A DNA stretch of 64,000 nt, from contig NC_061510.1 in assembly GCF_022539505.1 (NCBI RefSeq), positions 98,844,292-98,908,291 of the forward strand. Reading direction: 5' to 3'. The notes below the pieces were generated by a model. The model saw only the letters and a program-made list of their open reading frames with translations, ran no database searches and was not told the DNA's origin. Shown in pieces: positions 44,783-55,955 of this stretch (its first letter is position 1; the number at the start of each line of letters is the position of its first letter). Origin of the DNA: Lolium rigidum (taxonomy: Eukaryota; Streptophyta; Magnoliopsida; Poales; Poaceae). The position numbers and the translations under genes are program-made.

Positions 44783-47079
44783 GGATTTTTTTTCACCCCC
44801 GATTCTCGGCTACTTCATTTTTCTTTGGTCCCGTGCCGCCTTGGAAACGTTGAGACCGCCGCCGCAAAATGGGACCCGCATGTCATCCTCTATGTACTAT
44901 AAAACTTTCTTTTCTTGGATTATTTTTGGCCCCCGATATTTGGTCACTTGCCTTTTTCTTTCGATCCCGTGCAGCCTCTCAAACGGTGAGACCGCGGCTG
45001 CTAAATGGGTCCCGCATGTCATCCTCTATGTACAATCAAGTTTCTTTTCTTGAATTATTTTTGGCTCCTGTTATTTGGTCACTTGCCTTTTTCTTTCGAT
45101 CTCATGCCACGTTTGAAACGTTGAGGAACCTGCCGGCTCATGGGACCCGCATGTCATCCTCTATGTGCTATAAAAGTTTATTTTCTTGGATTTTTTTTCA
45201 CCCTCTGATTTTTGGCTATTTCCTTTTCTTTGATCCCCGCCGCCTTGGAAACGTTGAGTAAGCCGCCGACTCATGGGACCCGCATGTCATCCTCTATGTA
45301 CAATCAAGTTTCTTTTCTTGAATTATTTTTGGATCCCGATATTTGGTCACTTGCCTTTTTGTTTCGATCTCATGCCACGTTTGAAACGTTGAGGAACCCG
45401 CTGGCTCATGGGACCCGCATGTCATCCTCTATGTGCTATTAAAGTTTATTTTTCTTATTTTTTTTCACCCTCTCGATTTTTGGCTATTTCCTTTTTCTTT
45501 TGATCCCCCGCTGCCTTGGAAACGTTGGGTAAGCCGCCGACTCATGGGACCCGCATGTCATCCTCTACGAACAATAAAAGTTTTTCTTTTTTGGAGTTAT
45601 TTTTGACCCCTAATTTCTGGCTATTTCCCTTTTTCTTTTGATCTCCTCGCCCCCATTGAAACGATGAGGACGCTGTTGGCAGGTCGGTCCCACATGTCAT
45701 CCTCTATGAACATTAAAAGATTCTCACATGGCTTCTGATATTTGGTCACTTGCCTTTTTCTTGCGATCTCATGCCACGTTTGAAACGTTGAGGAACCCTC
45801 TATGTACAATAAAACTTTCTTTTCTTCGATTTTTTTGGCACCTCATATTTGGTCACTTGCCTTTTTCTTTCGATCACCTGCCGCCTCTCAAACGGTGATA
45901 CCGCTGCTCCTTAAATGGGACCCGCATGTCATTCTCTATGTACAATCAAGTTTCTTTTCTTGAATTATTTTTGGATCCCGATATTTGGTCACTTGCCTAT
46001 TTCTTGCGATCTCATGCCACGTTTGAAACGTTGAGGAACCTGCAGGCTCATGGGACCCGCATGTCATCCTCTATGCACTAAAAAAGTTCATTTTCTTGGG
46101 TTTTTTTCACCCTCTCATTTTTGGCTATTTCCTATTTCTTTTGATCCCCTGCCGCCTTTGAAAGTTGAGGACTCTGCTGCCTCATATGAACGATAAAGCT
46201 TTCCTTTCTTGGAGTTTTTTTTACCCCCTAATTTCTCGGCTACTTTCTTTTTCTTTTGATCTCAAGCCGCATTTGAAACGTTGGGACAGCCGCCGCAAAA
46301 TGGGTCCCGCATGTCATCCTCTATGTACTATAAAATTTCTTTTCTTGGATTTTTTTCACCCTCTCGATTTTTGGCTATTTCTTTTTTCTTTTGATCCCCC
46401 GCCGCCTTGGAAACGTTGAGTAAGCCGCCGACTCATGGGACCCGCATGTCATCCTCTATGTACAATCAACTTTTTTTTCTTTTGATCTCAAGCCGCATTT
46501 GAAACGTTGACACCGCCGTCGCTAAATGGGACCCGCATGTCATCCTCTATGCACAATAAAGTTTCTTTTCTTGGATTATCTTTGGCTCCCGATATTTTGT
46601 CACTTGCCTTTTGCTTTCGATCTCATGCCGCCTTTGAAACGTTGAGTAAGCCGCCGGCTCATGGGTCCCGCATGTCATCATCTACGAACAATAAAAGTTT
46701 CCTTTCTTGGAATTATTTTTTACCCCTAATTTTTGGCTACTTCCTTTTTCTTTTGATCCCTGCCGCCTGTGAAACGTTGAGGATTCTGCTGGCTCATGGG
46801 TCCCACATGTCAGCCTCTATGAACAATAAACATTTCCTTTCTTGGAGTTATTTTGACCTCTAATTTCTGGCTATTTCGCCTTTTTTAAAATCCCGTGTCG
46901 CCTTGGAAACGTTGAGAATGCTGCTGCCTCATGGGTCCCGCATGTCATCCGCTCAGAACGATAAATGTTTCTTTTTTTGGATTTTTTTACCAACTGATTT
47001 TTTTTTCGATCCTCTGCCGTCTTTAAAAACGTTGACGACGCCGCCGGCTCATGGGTACCCGATGTCAGCCTCCCCGTAC

Positions 47080-47335
47080 AAGAAACATGTGATATCTTGA
47101 TTATTTTGCAGACAATAAACAATGTATTTCGCTCTGAGCTATTGCAAACGGAAAAAATAAATCTTTAATTTTAAATAAACAAACTTATATGTTGAATCTC
47201 CTTGTTTTTTGTTTTCGCGAAGCATAGGACTTTCCTGTTTTGGAGTGGGCTCAAATTGTACGAGTCCAAAAGCGTCCAACAGGATAGTTCGAAAGCCCAG
47301 ACGGCCAGATACAGCCCAATTGAAATCTTTCTGGC
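47080..47335 (+). repeat. Non-repeat spacer 2 of the higher-order array
   Basis: Diverged second copy of the 44500-44782 spacer (shared GAATCTCCTTGTTTTTT, GCGAAGCATAGGACTTTCCT, TTTTGGAGTGGGCT). Both are embedded in the same context, about 2.57 kb apart. Part of the first spacer (around 44661-44690) is missing here. Confidence 0.85.
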
Positions 47336-48413
47336 TACTTCCTTTTTTTTTGGAAACGTTGAGAACGCTGCTGCAAAATAGGACCCGCATGCCATCCTCT
47401 ATGTACAATAATTTTTTTTCTTGGATTATTTTTGGCTCCTGATATTTGGTCACTTGCATTTTTCTTTTGATCTCATGCCGTCTTTGAAACGTTCGTACCG
47501 TTGCCGCAAAATGGGACCCGCATGTCATCCTCTATGTATAATAAAAATTACTTTTCTTGGATTATTATTTTTGGCCCCTGATATTTGGTCACTTGTATTT
47601 TTCTTTCGATCTCATGCCATGTTTGAAACGTTGAGGAACCTGCATGCTCATGGGACCCGCATGTCATCCTCTATGTACTATAAAAGTTCATTTTCTTGGG
47701 TTTTTTTCACCCTCTGATTTTTTGCTATTTCCTTTTTCTTTTGATCCCCCGCCGCCTTGGAAAAGTCGAGTAAGCCGCCGCAAAATGGGACCCGCATGTC
47801 ATCCTCTATGTACAATCAACTTTCTTTTCGTGGCTACTTTCTTTTTCTTTTGATCTCAACTCTCAAGCCGTATTTGAAACGTTGAGACCGCTGCCGCAAA
47901 ATAGGACCCACATGTCATCCTCACTGTAAAATAAAATTTTCTTTTCTTGGATTATTTTCACCCTCTGATTTTTGGCTATTTCCTTTTTTCTTTCGATCCC
48001 CCGCTGCCTTGGAAACGTTGAGGATGCTGCTGCCTCATGGGTCCCACATGTCATCCACTATGAACAATAAAAGTTTCTTTTCTTCGATTTTTTCACCCTC
48101 TGCTTTTTGGCTATTTCTTTTTTCTTTTGATCCCATGCCGCCTTGGAAACGTTGAGGATGCTGCTTCCTAATGGGACCCGCATGTCATACTCTATGTACA
48201 ATAAAAGTTTCTTTTTTGGATTATTTTTGGCTCCTGATATTTGGTGACTTGCCTTTTTCTTTCAATCTCATGCCGCCTCTCAAACGTTGAGTAAGCTGCT
48301 GGCTCATGGGACCCGCATGTCATTAACTATGTACAATAAATTTTCTTTTCTTGGATTATTTTTGGCTCCTGATATTTTTTTTTTTTTGAAAACTCTAACA
48401 GTAGGAAAGGCTC

Positions 48414-51400
48414 CTACTGTTTTCTATATTTATATGGGCCTGAAAGCCGAAGTACAGTTACAATTTTACATTTTACAAGCTCTGACAGAGACACAAGGTA
48501 GTAGGGGGAGAAGAGTTCTAAAGAGTGTCTAATAGTTTGGTGATGGAGGGATGCAAATCCTTCTTTGTTCTGTGTTCCGACGAGAGCAAAATCTTGCTTG
48601 AATCTTCTAGCCCAAGATTGAATATCCGGATCTATACCATTGAAGAGTTTATTGTTTCTTTCCTTCCATATGCTCCAGGATGCAACAATCACTATTTCCA
48701 TGTATAGGGGTTTTTCCAAGCATCACGACCTTTTTGTATGATCTCCAGTCTGTCCCCATTTGTTGTCCACACCATATGTAATTTGCTCCAACATGCTTTA
48801 CTAAAATCACAGTGAAAGATCATATGTTCAATGGTTTCTTCCGGTGGTGAGGAGCACATCAGACAATTGTATGTGGAATTGATGGTGTAGTTTCTTCTTC
48901 TGAGCATATTTCTGGTATTCAGCCTATCCACTAGCACTAGCCACCAAAAGAATTTCAGTTTTGGGGTACACTTGGATTTCCATAACCAAGCAAAGGCTTT
49001 ATGAGCAGTACAGTCTCTGAAGCAGAACTTATAATAAGCCTTTGGGGAGTATTCCTTAGAACCCCATTCATAGGACCAGGAATCATGAGTATCAGTGGTA
49101 AAGTCAATGTGACCAGCTAGACTCTGTAAAGTTCTGAGTTCATCAAGAGCTTGTGGTGTTAATGGCAGGTGGAAATTCTGTGATAAATGTTGAGAGGTTA
49201 AAAAATCCCCGATCGATATATCTTCTTTTTTGGTGAAGGAAAAGGCTCGGGAAATATTTCGAGTTAATGTCTTGCAACCACTTGTCCTTCCAAAAGAGTG
49301 TACTTCTTCCATCCTTAATATTACTCATAGAAATTCCTCTGTAGATAGGAGAAAGATTAAAAATACTGCGCCACCAATTTGATCCACATGGATTCAAGTT
49401 ATGTGGTACTTTCCCATTATAATAGGTATTCCATAGTAAGTGAACCCAAGGAATGTCTGGCTTTGTTATAAAACTTGTGTAGATACTTGAGGAGTAGCCC
49501 TTCATTCCGTATTTTGAGATTTAGAACACCTAATCCTCCTTTGTCCTTTGGCTTGCGAGACCATATCCCAGTGCAGCTAGGGAATTGCTTTTCTCCCCAT
49601 CCTCTCGTTTTCTTGTTCCAAAGACAAGTGCCTTCTTATTTTCTCCACATGCTCTAAAATTTTGGGGTTAATCTGAATTGAACACATGGTGAAGTTTGCT
49701 ATTGAGGTAAGGAGAGAATTCACCACTCGTAACCCTGCCACTATAATTCATCATTAAGAAGGTTGTCGAGACTCTTCTCTCAATCCTATCCACAAGAGGC
49801 ATTAAATCTTGAACTGTTGGTTTGGTTGTACCCGGTGGTAAGCCCAAGTATGTAAAAGGCATTGTAGCCAGATCGCAACCCGTAAGGCCGGCAAGGAAGT
49901 TGGCCCGTTGATTGGAGATGTTTATTGGTATGAGGGAGGATTTGTGAAAATTGATGTGTAAGCCTGTTGAGTCCGCATACTTCGTAGGATTTCTTTCATG
50001 ATCGAACCTGAGTAGAACATGCCTTCATAATAATAAGTGTGTCATCAGCATATTGGACCACAGGAAAATCCATTTGATAAGTGGTGGAGAATGGGGCTTG
50101 AAGAATGTTATCTCTGAATGCTTTATTAATGGCAGATTGCAAGAGATCTGCAGCAAGAACAAAGAGAAGAGGAGACAAAGGATCTCCCTGTCTGACACCA
50201 CATTTACGAAGAACTGTCTCCCGAGAACTCCATTAAGTAGGACAAGCAGATTTACCGATGCCAAAAATAGCTTGTATCCAAGAAATCCATTTCTCATCAA
50301 AACCCATTTGCTGCATTATCTTGAGCATAGCACTCGTGATCAATGGTATCAAATGCCTTTGCAAAGTCAAGCTTAAGTAAGAGAATTTCTTGGTTGGATT
50401 TTTCACACTGATATAAATATTCAAATGCCCAAGCTAAGCAGTCTTGAATAGTTCTCCCTTTTAGAAATCCATATTGATTCTTATGAATAATTCTAAGAAC
50501 AATCTTCTGTAGTCTATTGGCCAATAATTTAGTTATGATTTTTAGTACACAATTCAGCAGAGTGATTGGCCTATAATCATTAATTCCTTCAGGGGTTCCA
50601 ATTTTTGGGATGAGTGTGATATACCCCATATTAATACTCTCAAGGTTCGATTCCCTTCATAAAAGCTGAAGCACGGATCGTAAATATCCTCCTTGATAAT
50701 TGACCAGCAGCTCTTCAAGAAAATACCACTAAATCCATCGAGTCCTGGTGCCTTGTCCGTCGGCATGTATTTAATCACATCATCTATTTCTTGCTTAGTG
50801 AAAGGAGTGGTCAATTCCTCCAAGCCGAGGAATAGGTGTAATTAGTGTCTGATAAATCAAATTTCATCCGTGGTGTGGAGCAAGTACCAAGTCCGTCTTT
50901 GTATGTCCGGAAAATAATATCTTCTTTCTCCTTGTGTTCGAGTAACAATGTTTCCATCAGGCAATAAGAGGGAAGCAACATAATTTCTTCTATGTCTTTC
51001 GAGTAGCAAAAGCTTGAAAGAACTTTGAGTTTTCATCTCCAAATTTAGTCCATCTAATAGTACATCTCTTTTTCCAAGTATTCATGTTGATATGAAAGCA
51101 GCCTAGCCAAGTGTACTTTTAATATCCTCGCGGAAGTTCACTTCGGTGTGGATAGAGTTCTAGTTTCCTCCATCTTATCAATTTCAGCTATTGCTTGATT
51201 GCAATTTTGTATGCGGATAGATAGTTTGGATATAGATTTGCTCCAATGCTTGAGGTCATATCTCGAGTCTTTTAAATTTAGCATTGAGCACAGACTCGCA
51301 CTATTCTGTTTGTAAACAGGTTTATTCCAACTATCAGAGACCACTTGTTGGAAACCAGGATGAGCCACCCAGAAGGGTTCAAATCTAAAGATTTTGCTAC

Positions 51401-52100
51401 CAGGGATTTTTGTTTCAATGGTGATTGTACAGGGGGTATGATCAGACGTTGGTTTACCCCGAGTAATGACAAGTGGTAGCAGGATATACTGATGTCCAGT
51501 GTGGAGAGGTAAAAAACCAGTCCAATTGCTCAAGCAAAGGGTCATCTTGCATGTTGCTCCATGTATATTTTCTCCCTTTGATAGGAAGCTCAGTGAGATT
51601 TTGTGTACGAATGATGTCATTAAATGTGAGCATATCATTAACATTTCCTCCAGGCTTGTTTCTGTTGCTGGGTGATCTAATGAAATTAAAATCACCCACA
51701 AAAAGCCAATCTTCATCAGCAGGAATAGTGAGAGCATATAGCCATTGAACAAATTTATCTCTTTGTTCCCCTTGGCAGGGCCCATAAATATTAATTAGAG
51801 TCCAGGACTTGGATGATTGCTTGGAGGTGAAGTATACAGATAAAGCAAAGGATTCACAGTGCATAACAATCCCAGAAAATACAGAGCTTTTCCATATGAT
51901 GATTAAACCTCCAGATGCACCAACGGAAGGGACATAAACAAATTCATCAAAGCAAGAGGGACAAGCAGGATTTGATAAATTGCAAATCAAAATGCTCCTT
52001 TTTTGTTTCTTGCGGACATAAAACATCACAACCACTAACTTTTATAGCATTCAAAAGAGCAAGTTGCTTAGGTTTGGCATTAAGCCCACGAATATTCCAA
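48414..52100 (-). pseudogene. LINE ORF2: endonuclease, reverse transcriptase, zf-RVT (frames broken)
   Basis: In coding order: an APE-like endonuclease (52035-51454: GGLIIIWK, WLFVGDFNFI, LDWFFTS) and its tail with the SDHTP motif (near 51440). Then the RT: fingers/palm KAPGLDGF near 50740, YRPITLLN near 50575, DFAKAFDTI near 50365, and the catalytic YADD near 50040. TYLGLPPG follows near 49850, then the zf-RVT block 49312-48692 (CLMCSS ... HMIFHCDFSKACW) and the terminal segment to 48414. At least five frame changes separate these blocks. Several changes coincide with CGAG/TCG where CAG/CTG would restore spacing, so some may be assembly errors. Confidence 0.85.
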
Positions 52101-52199
52101 GCATAATACAATCCATTTTTTCAGGAAGTTCATAATTTATTACGGAGAGAAATATAAAGCCACCGCCTATGCAAAGATCCTTGGTCTTGCTTGCCTCCA

Positions 52200-55100
52200 G
52201 TGCGATATCCGATCTTCGGACACGTGTGGAGCAAGGAGAAGTCCTTCGAACAAGTTCTTCAGGAGGCACACCACATAAATTTACTCCAATGGATTGGAGC
52301 ACAGGAATTGGTGTAGCATCCAGGTTGGTGTGGACAGACTGAGAAACTACATTCTGGGATAGCTTTTTAGTTTTCTGAATCTTCTGCTTGACAGCTGGAA
52401 TTTTCCTCTGTTTTACTTTGGACTTGCTAGTTCTTACTTCAGAGAGATTCTTGTGATTAAAACCATCATACTTATTAATCCTGGAGCTTCTTCTCACCTG
52501 GGAAGTGCATTCAGGCTCTGTTATCACAATACCCTTTCCTTTCATATCTGCTGTTTGATTTAGAGAAGAGTCAACAGTGCAATCATCAGAGCAGGTTAAA
52601 GCTTCAGCAGGGTATTCAAGATTCATAGAGGACACAGCCAGGGAATCCTGTGTAATTTGTTTTCTTCCAGACTGCAAAAGGAAATACTCCCCCAGCAATT
52701 CATACAACATCACCGAATCCATCCGCACTTTGAAGGTTATATGCTCGTGTATTGTCCAAAGAAATGTTGGGCACCGAAACAGAGGACATAGCAGCCTTTG
52801 CCAAAGTGATTTTGGCCCATATTTCTCAGCTTAAATCTGCCGAGATCCGAAACAAAACCGAAGACAAGTGGTTTGCTGCTCTTGAGGGATGTCAACCATC
52901 ATTATATCCTGGGAGCTATGACTGGAGGAAGGGGAGTCAACCATATCAGTCCAAGCTTGCAGAGGGCTATCAAGTACATTATTAGCTGGTGGAGGAAGTC
53001 CAGCTTCAAAAGGAACCCCCTGTTCAGCAAGCATGGCTTGAAAATTGAATAAATGTGGTGCTGCTCGGACTCCCTCTTGATCTTGAAGCACATCCGCATG
53101 TATATTCAGTTCCCGGCCAGCTACAATATCGTTTATCTCTCGGTTGTATAGGGTGATGCATGTGCCGATGTCCATGGTTATGACCTCCTCCATGATACCG
53201 TGGTTGATTCTGCCGCAACCATATAGCAAGTTGGTGCTGGTAAATGTCTTCAGCAGTAGGATCAGGACCATATAATGGATGTGGGTTGTTTGAAGGAGGA
53301 TCTTCAGGAGGAGGAGGAACTGCAGCCTCATGCGCATTCCAGTCAGTGCTCCTTAACATTATCACAGGGACAGTCCAGCTGCGTCTAGCACCCCCGCTTG
53401 GTGTATCACAAGAGTCTTTGGGACAAATTTAGGATCAACAATGGAAGCCCTGACTAGAACAAATTTATTGTTTCCACGGGGTTCCGCTGCATCGACAAGA
53501 GACCAAAATCCTCTACAAGATCGCTAATTATCCGTGTAGTTTGATAGTTCGGTGGGAAAACCAAGATACAAGAACCAAGTTTCCCTCCCAAAGGCAAGTG
53601 AGACGCATATTTTTTGCTTCATCATGCTTGACAAAAGTGATAGTAGTGATCTCATCAAGTTCAAATGTGAGTCCGGATACGGTATCAACGATGAAGAGTG
53701 TCCCCGAATGTGTAGACCCCAATACCAAACGGGTGATCATCAAAATATCCGACTATGTGACCAGATTCTACCAACGATGTCCCTTATATCTTCACGCATT
53801 TGCTCACGCAGATGAATAGGAATAAATCGGTTGGTTTCAGCTACCGGGACTCTATCATTTTGCAATGGCGCAATAGCAGGGACAACCAAATCAGTTCGTA
53901 CCTTGCGATCTGGCGGCCCTTGATCAATCGTCATCCCTTCAGGTAGAAAGGCCAAGGGATTAACAGGGAACGTTGCCATGGCTTGGTCGCGCAGCAGAGG
54001 TGGCGCAGATGCAGAGTCGCCAGACAGGGGTGGTGGAGCTGGGGCAGGGTCAGGGAGAGGAGACGAAACGGCAACGTATGCTGTAGCAAGGGGAACCGAA
54101 TCGGCACTTTCCTTTTTCTGTTTAGGGACCCATACCTTTTTGGAAGAAACCTTAATATGTACCAAGGGATCTTGGACAGCTTTAATTCTCCGCATTTGTT
54201 TCTTTGGCCGACGAGAAAAACCCCGGAAACCCCGGATAGCTCGCTTTTGTTTCTTTTGTCGTTGAAGAGCCGGGTAGTTGGGCCAAAACAGAACATGTAT
54301 TGCACTTATGGCCCGTACGCCGACACTCGCAAACAAATGCCGGGGCACTTGGGCTTCGAGTGATCTTTGAGCCCACAACGTGAACACCCGCCAATAAATT
54401 CAAAAGAGAGCTCTTTGGGCGGGATAAAAGGCAATTTCAGCATGTCCATAATTTCCTCCTCACTATAACCAGCCTGCCGTTGATCCTCCAAGATCTCAAG
54501 AGTTTGAATAGGCAAACGAGAGCACAAAGTCCGGGCACAATTAAAGCCAATAAAAGTCTTCTTAATATGTATATCAGTTTCCTTGGACACATCGATTTGA
54601 TTGGGGAGGCTTCCAAAACTGATCAAGTTTGGCTTGAACTTCAAAGAAGAACTTGAATCTGGCAAACAAGATGATACAGGAGAATCTGGCCCATGAACAA
54701 AAGGTTTAAAACCAAACTTTGCAAGTTCTTTAGCAGATGAAAATGGATCCCGTGCTGAACTAGCAGCCAGAACATGAAATGAAGGTTTAAGGCGAGTTGG
54801 ACTTCGTTGTGCCACCTCCAAAAGACCAGGATGAACTTTCATTGTTGAAAAGAAAACCAGATGTGTCCCCTCTATAGAGAGAAAAATGACAGACAAAGTC
54901 TGGCCACACACGATCTTTCAAACCATATATGAAATGCCCAACCTTGTTTGAAAAAACAGAGAACCTAAAACGTCGATCACTTAATTTGAAGATCCTCAAA
55001 CTGGAGCAAATTCCTCCAATACAACATTGTAGGGCAAGACCCACCGATTCTTCGATCGGAGGAAAGGAAGCCGAAGAGAAGGACACCACCAAGAAGAACT

Positions 55101-55209
55101 CTTTCGCCAAAGGAGAGGGAGAGAAATGAACCGGACAACCAAAGCAACGACGCACCCGATCGGCCACTCGCCCGGCCAGGGAGAAATCCCGGTGGAGAAG
55201 CGCATCCAT
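52200..55209 (-). pseudogene. LINE ORF1: gag-like RNA-binding protein (frames broken)
   Basis: From the ATG at 55209 (MDALLHRDFSLAG) the protein runs in shifting frames. A CCHC zinc knuckle (CSRCGLKDHSKPKC, near 54390) is followed by a second Cys/His cluster (CRRTGHKCNTC), a basic stretch and a Pro-rich region. The C-terminal part around 52700-52400 has the RRSSRINKYDGF motif common to plant LINE ORF1. Its role is RNA binding and formation of the retrotransposition particle. It is broken by several frame changes. Confidence 0.8.
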
Positions 55210-55259
55210 GGTCTAGAGGTGGAGATCGCCATGGTTAGGGTGAGGTGGGTGGAGAGAGG

Positions 55260-55359
55260 NNNNNNNNNNNNNNNNNNNNNNNNNNNNNNNNNNNNNNNNN
55301 NNNNNNNNNNNNNNNNNNNNNNNNNNNNNNNNNNNNNNNNNNNNNNNNNNNNNNNNNNN
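55260..55359. other. Scaffold gap (100 N)
   Basis: Exactly 100 N. Left side is LINE 5' sequence; right side is the middle of the solo-LTR-type LTR. Confidence 0.99.
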
Positions 55360-55955
55360 TGTTGGGAGCCTCCAATTAAGTTGTGGATGTGTGCCCCAAT
55401 CTTTGTGTAAGGCCCGGTTTCCGCCTCGAAGGAAATCCCTTAGTGGAACCGTGACCTAGGCCTTTGTGGCGAGGGTCACCGGAGATTTAGGTGAGGCGCC
55501 TTCGTGGCGTTCGGTGTGTGGTGTGAGTACCGCATCTTGGGGTGAGGCCTTTGTGGCGTTGGTGTGCATCGAGCAACCACACCTCAAGGTGAGCCTCTTG
55601 TGGCGTTCGGGAGCACTAAGCAACCGCACCTCTCCACCGGAGATTAGCACTCGCAAGAGTGTGAACTCCGGGATAAATCATCGTCTCCCGCGTGCCTCGG
55701 TTATCTCTATACCCGAGCTATTTACTTATGCACTTTACCTTTTGATAGCCATCGTGCTTGAAGTTATATATATCTTGCTATCACATACTTGCTTGTATTG
55801 CTTAGCATAAGTTGTTGGTGCACATAGGTGAACCATTGCTTAGAATAAGTTGTTGGTGCACATAGGTGAACAATAGTATATAGGCCTTGGGCTTGACAAA
55901 GTAACACTAGTTTTATGCCGCATTTGTTAAGCCCATCTCGTAAAAGTTTTAAATC
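55360..55955 (+). repeat. LTR fragment (solo-LTR family) joined to the Athila-like element
   Basis: Matches about 21711-22307 of the solo LTR in the same orientation, with few differences. It lacks the last about 40 bases and continues directly into the internal region of the Athila-like element at 55953-55955, sharing only ATC. The start lies in the gap. Confidence 0.88.

Larger units (their letters stand above)
42217..48374. mobile_element. CACTA transposon terminus plus internal tandem array
   Basis: The element begins CACTACAAGAAAAG at 42217, the hallmark of grass CACTA (En/Spm) termini, preceded by ACA (42214-42216) as a candidate 3-bp target site. The subterminal motif CCATGGCCGACGA occurs twice in the first 70 bases. 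Beyond about 42560 it passes into the 136-bp array. The opposite terminus (TTCTTGTAGTG) is not in the window; a LINE at 48375 and then a gap follow. No transposase is seen, so this is a non-autonomous or broken element. Confidence 0.8.
42560..48374 (+). repeat. About 136-bp tandem repeat array with higher-order structure
   Basis: The unit contains GGGACCCGCATGTCATCCTC, a TATGTAC(A/T)ATAAAA segment, TTTCTTTTCTTGGA, ATTTGGTCACTTGCCTTTTT and GAAACGTTGAG or CAAACGGTGA. Clean examples are spaced exactly 136 bp (units near 42825, 42961, 43097). I estimate close to 40 units, with variant subfamilies (GGGTCCCGCATG, GGGTCCCACATGTCAGCCTC). Open frames through it are by-products of the period. The units stop where the LINE begins. 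Confidence 0.93.
48375..55259 (-). mobile_element. LINE (L1-type non-LTR retrotransposon), nearly full length
   Basis: On the minus strand the 3' end is a T-run on plus (48375-48387), the poly(A) tail, inserted into a 136-bp repeat unit right after GCTCCTGATA. The element runs through ORF2 (48414-52100) and ORF1 (52200-55209) to a putative 5' UTR cut by the gap at 55260. All expected domains are present but spread over several frames. Confidence 0.9.

Noticed and set aside
42560..48374. CRISPR-like array
   Set aside because: Units are contiguous 136-bp tandem copies in a plant CACTA element, without unique spacers between short repeats.
42231..48532. Repeated short proteins starting MGPACHPLC
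   Set aside because: They recur only because the 136-bp tandem unit is repeated; there is no independent start, stop or domain conservation.
54787..55209. Independent gene starting MDALLHRDF
   Set aside because: Position, orientation and downstream zinc knuckle show it is the start of LINE ORF1.
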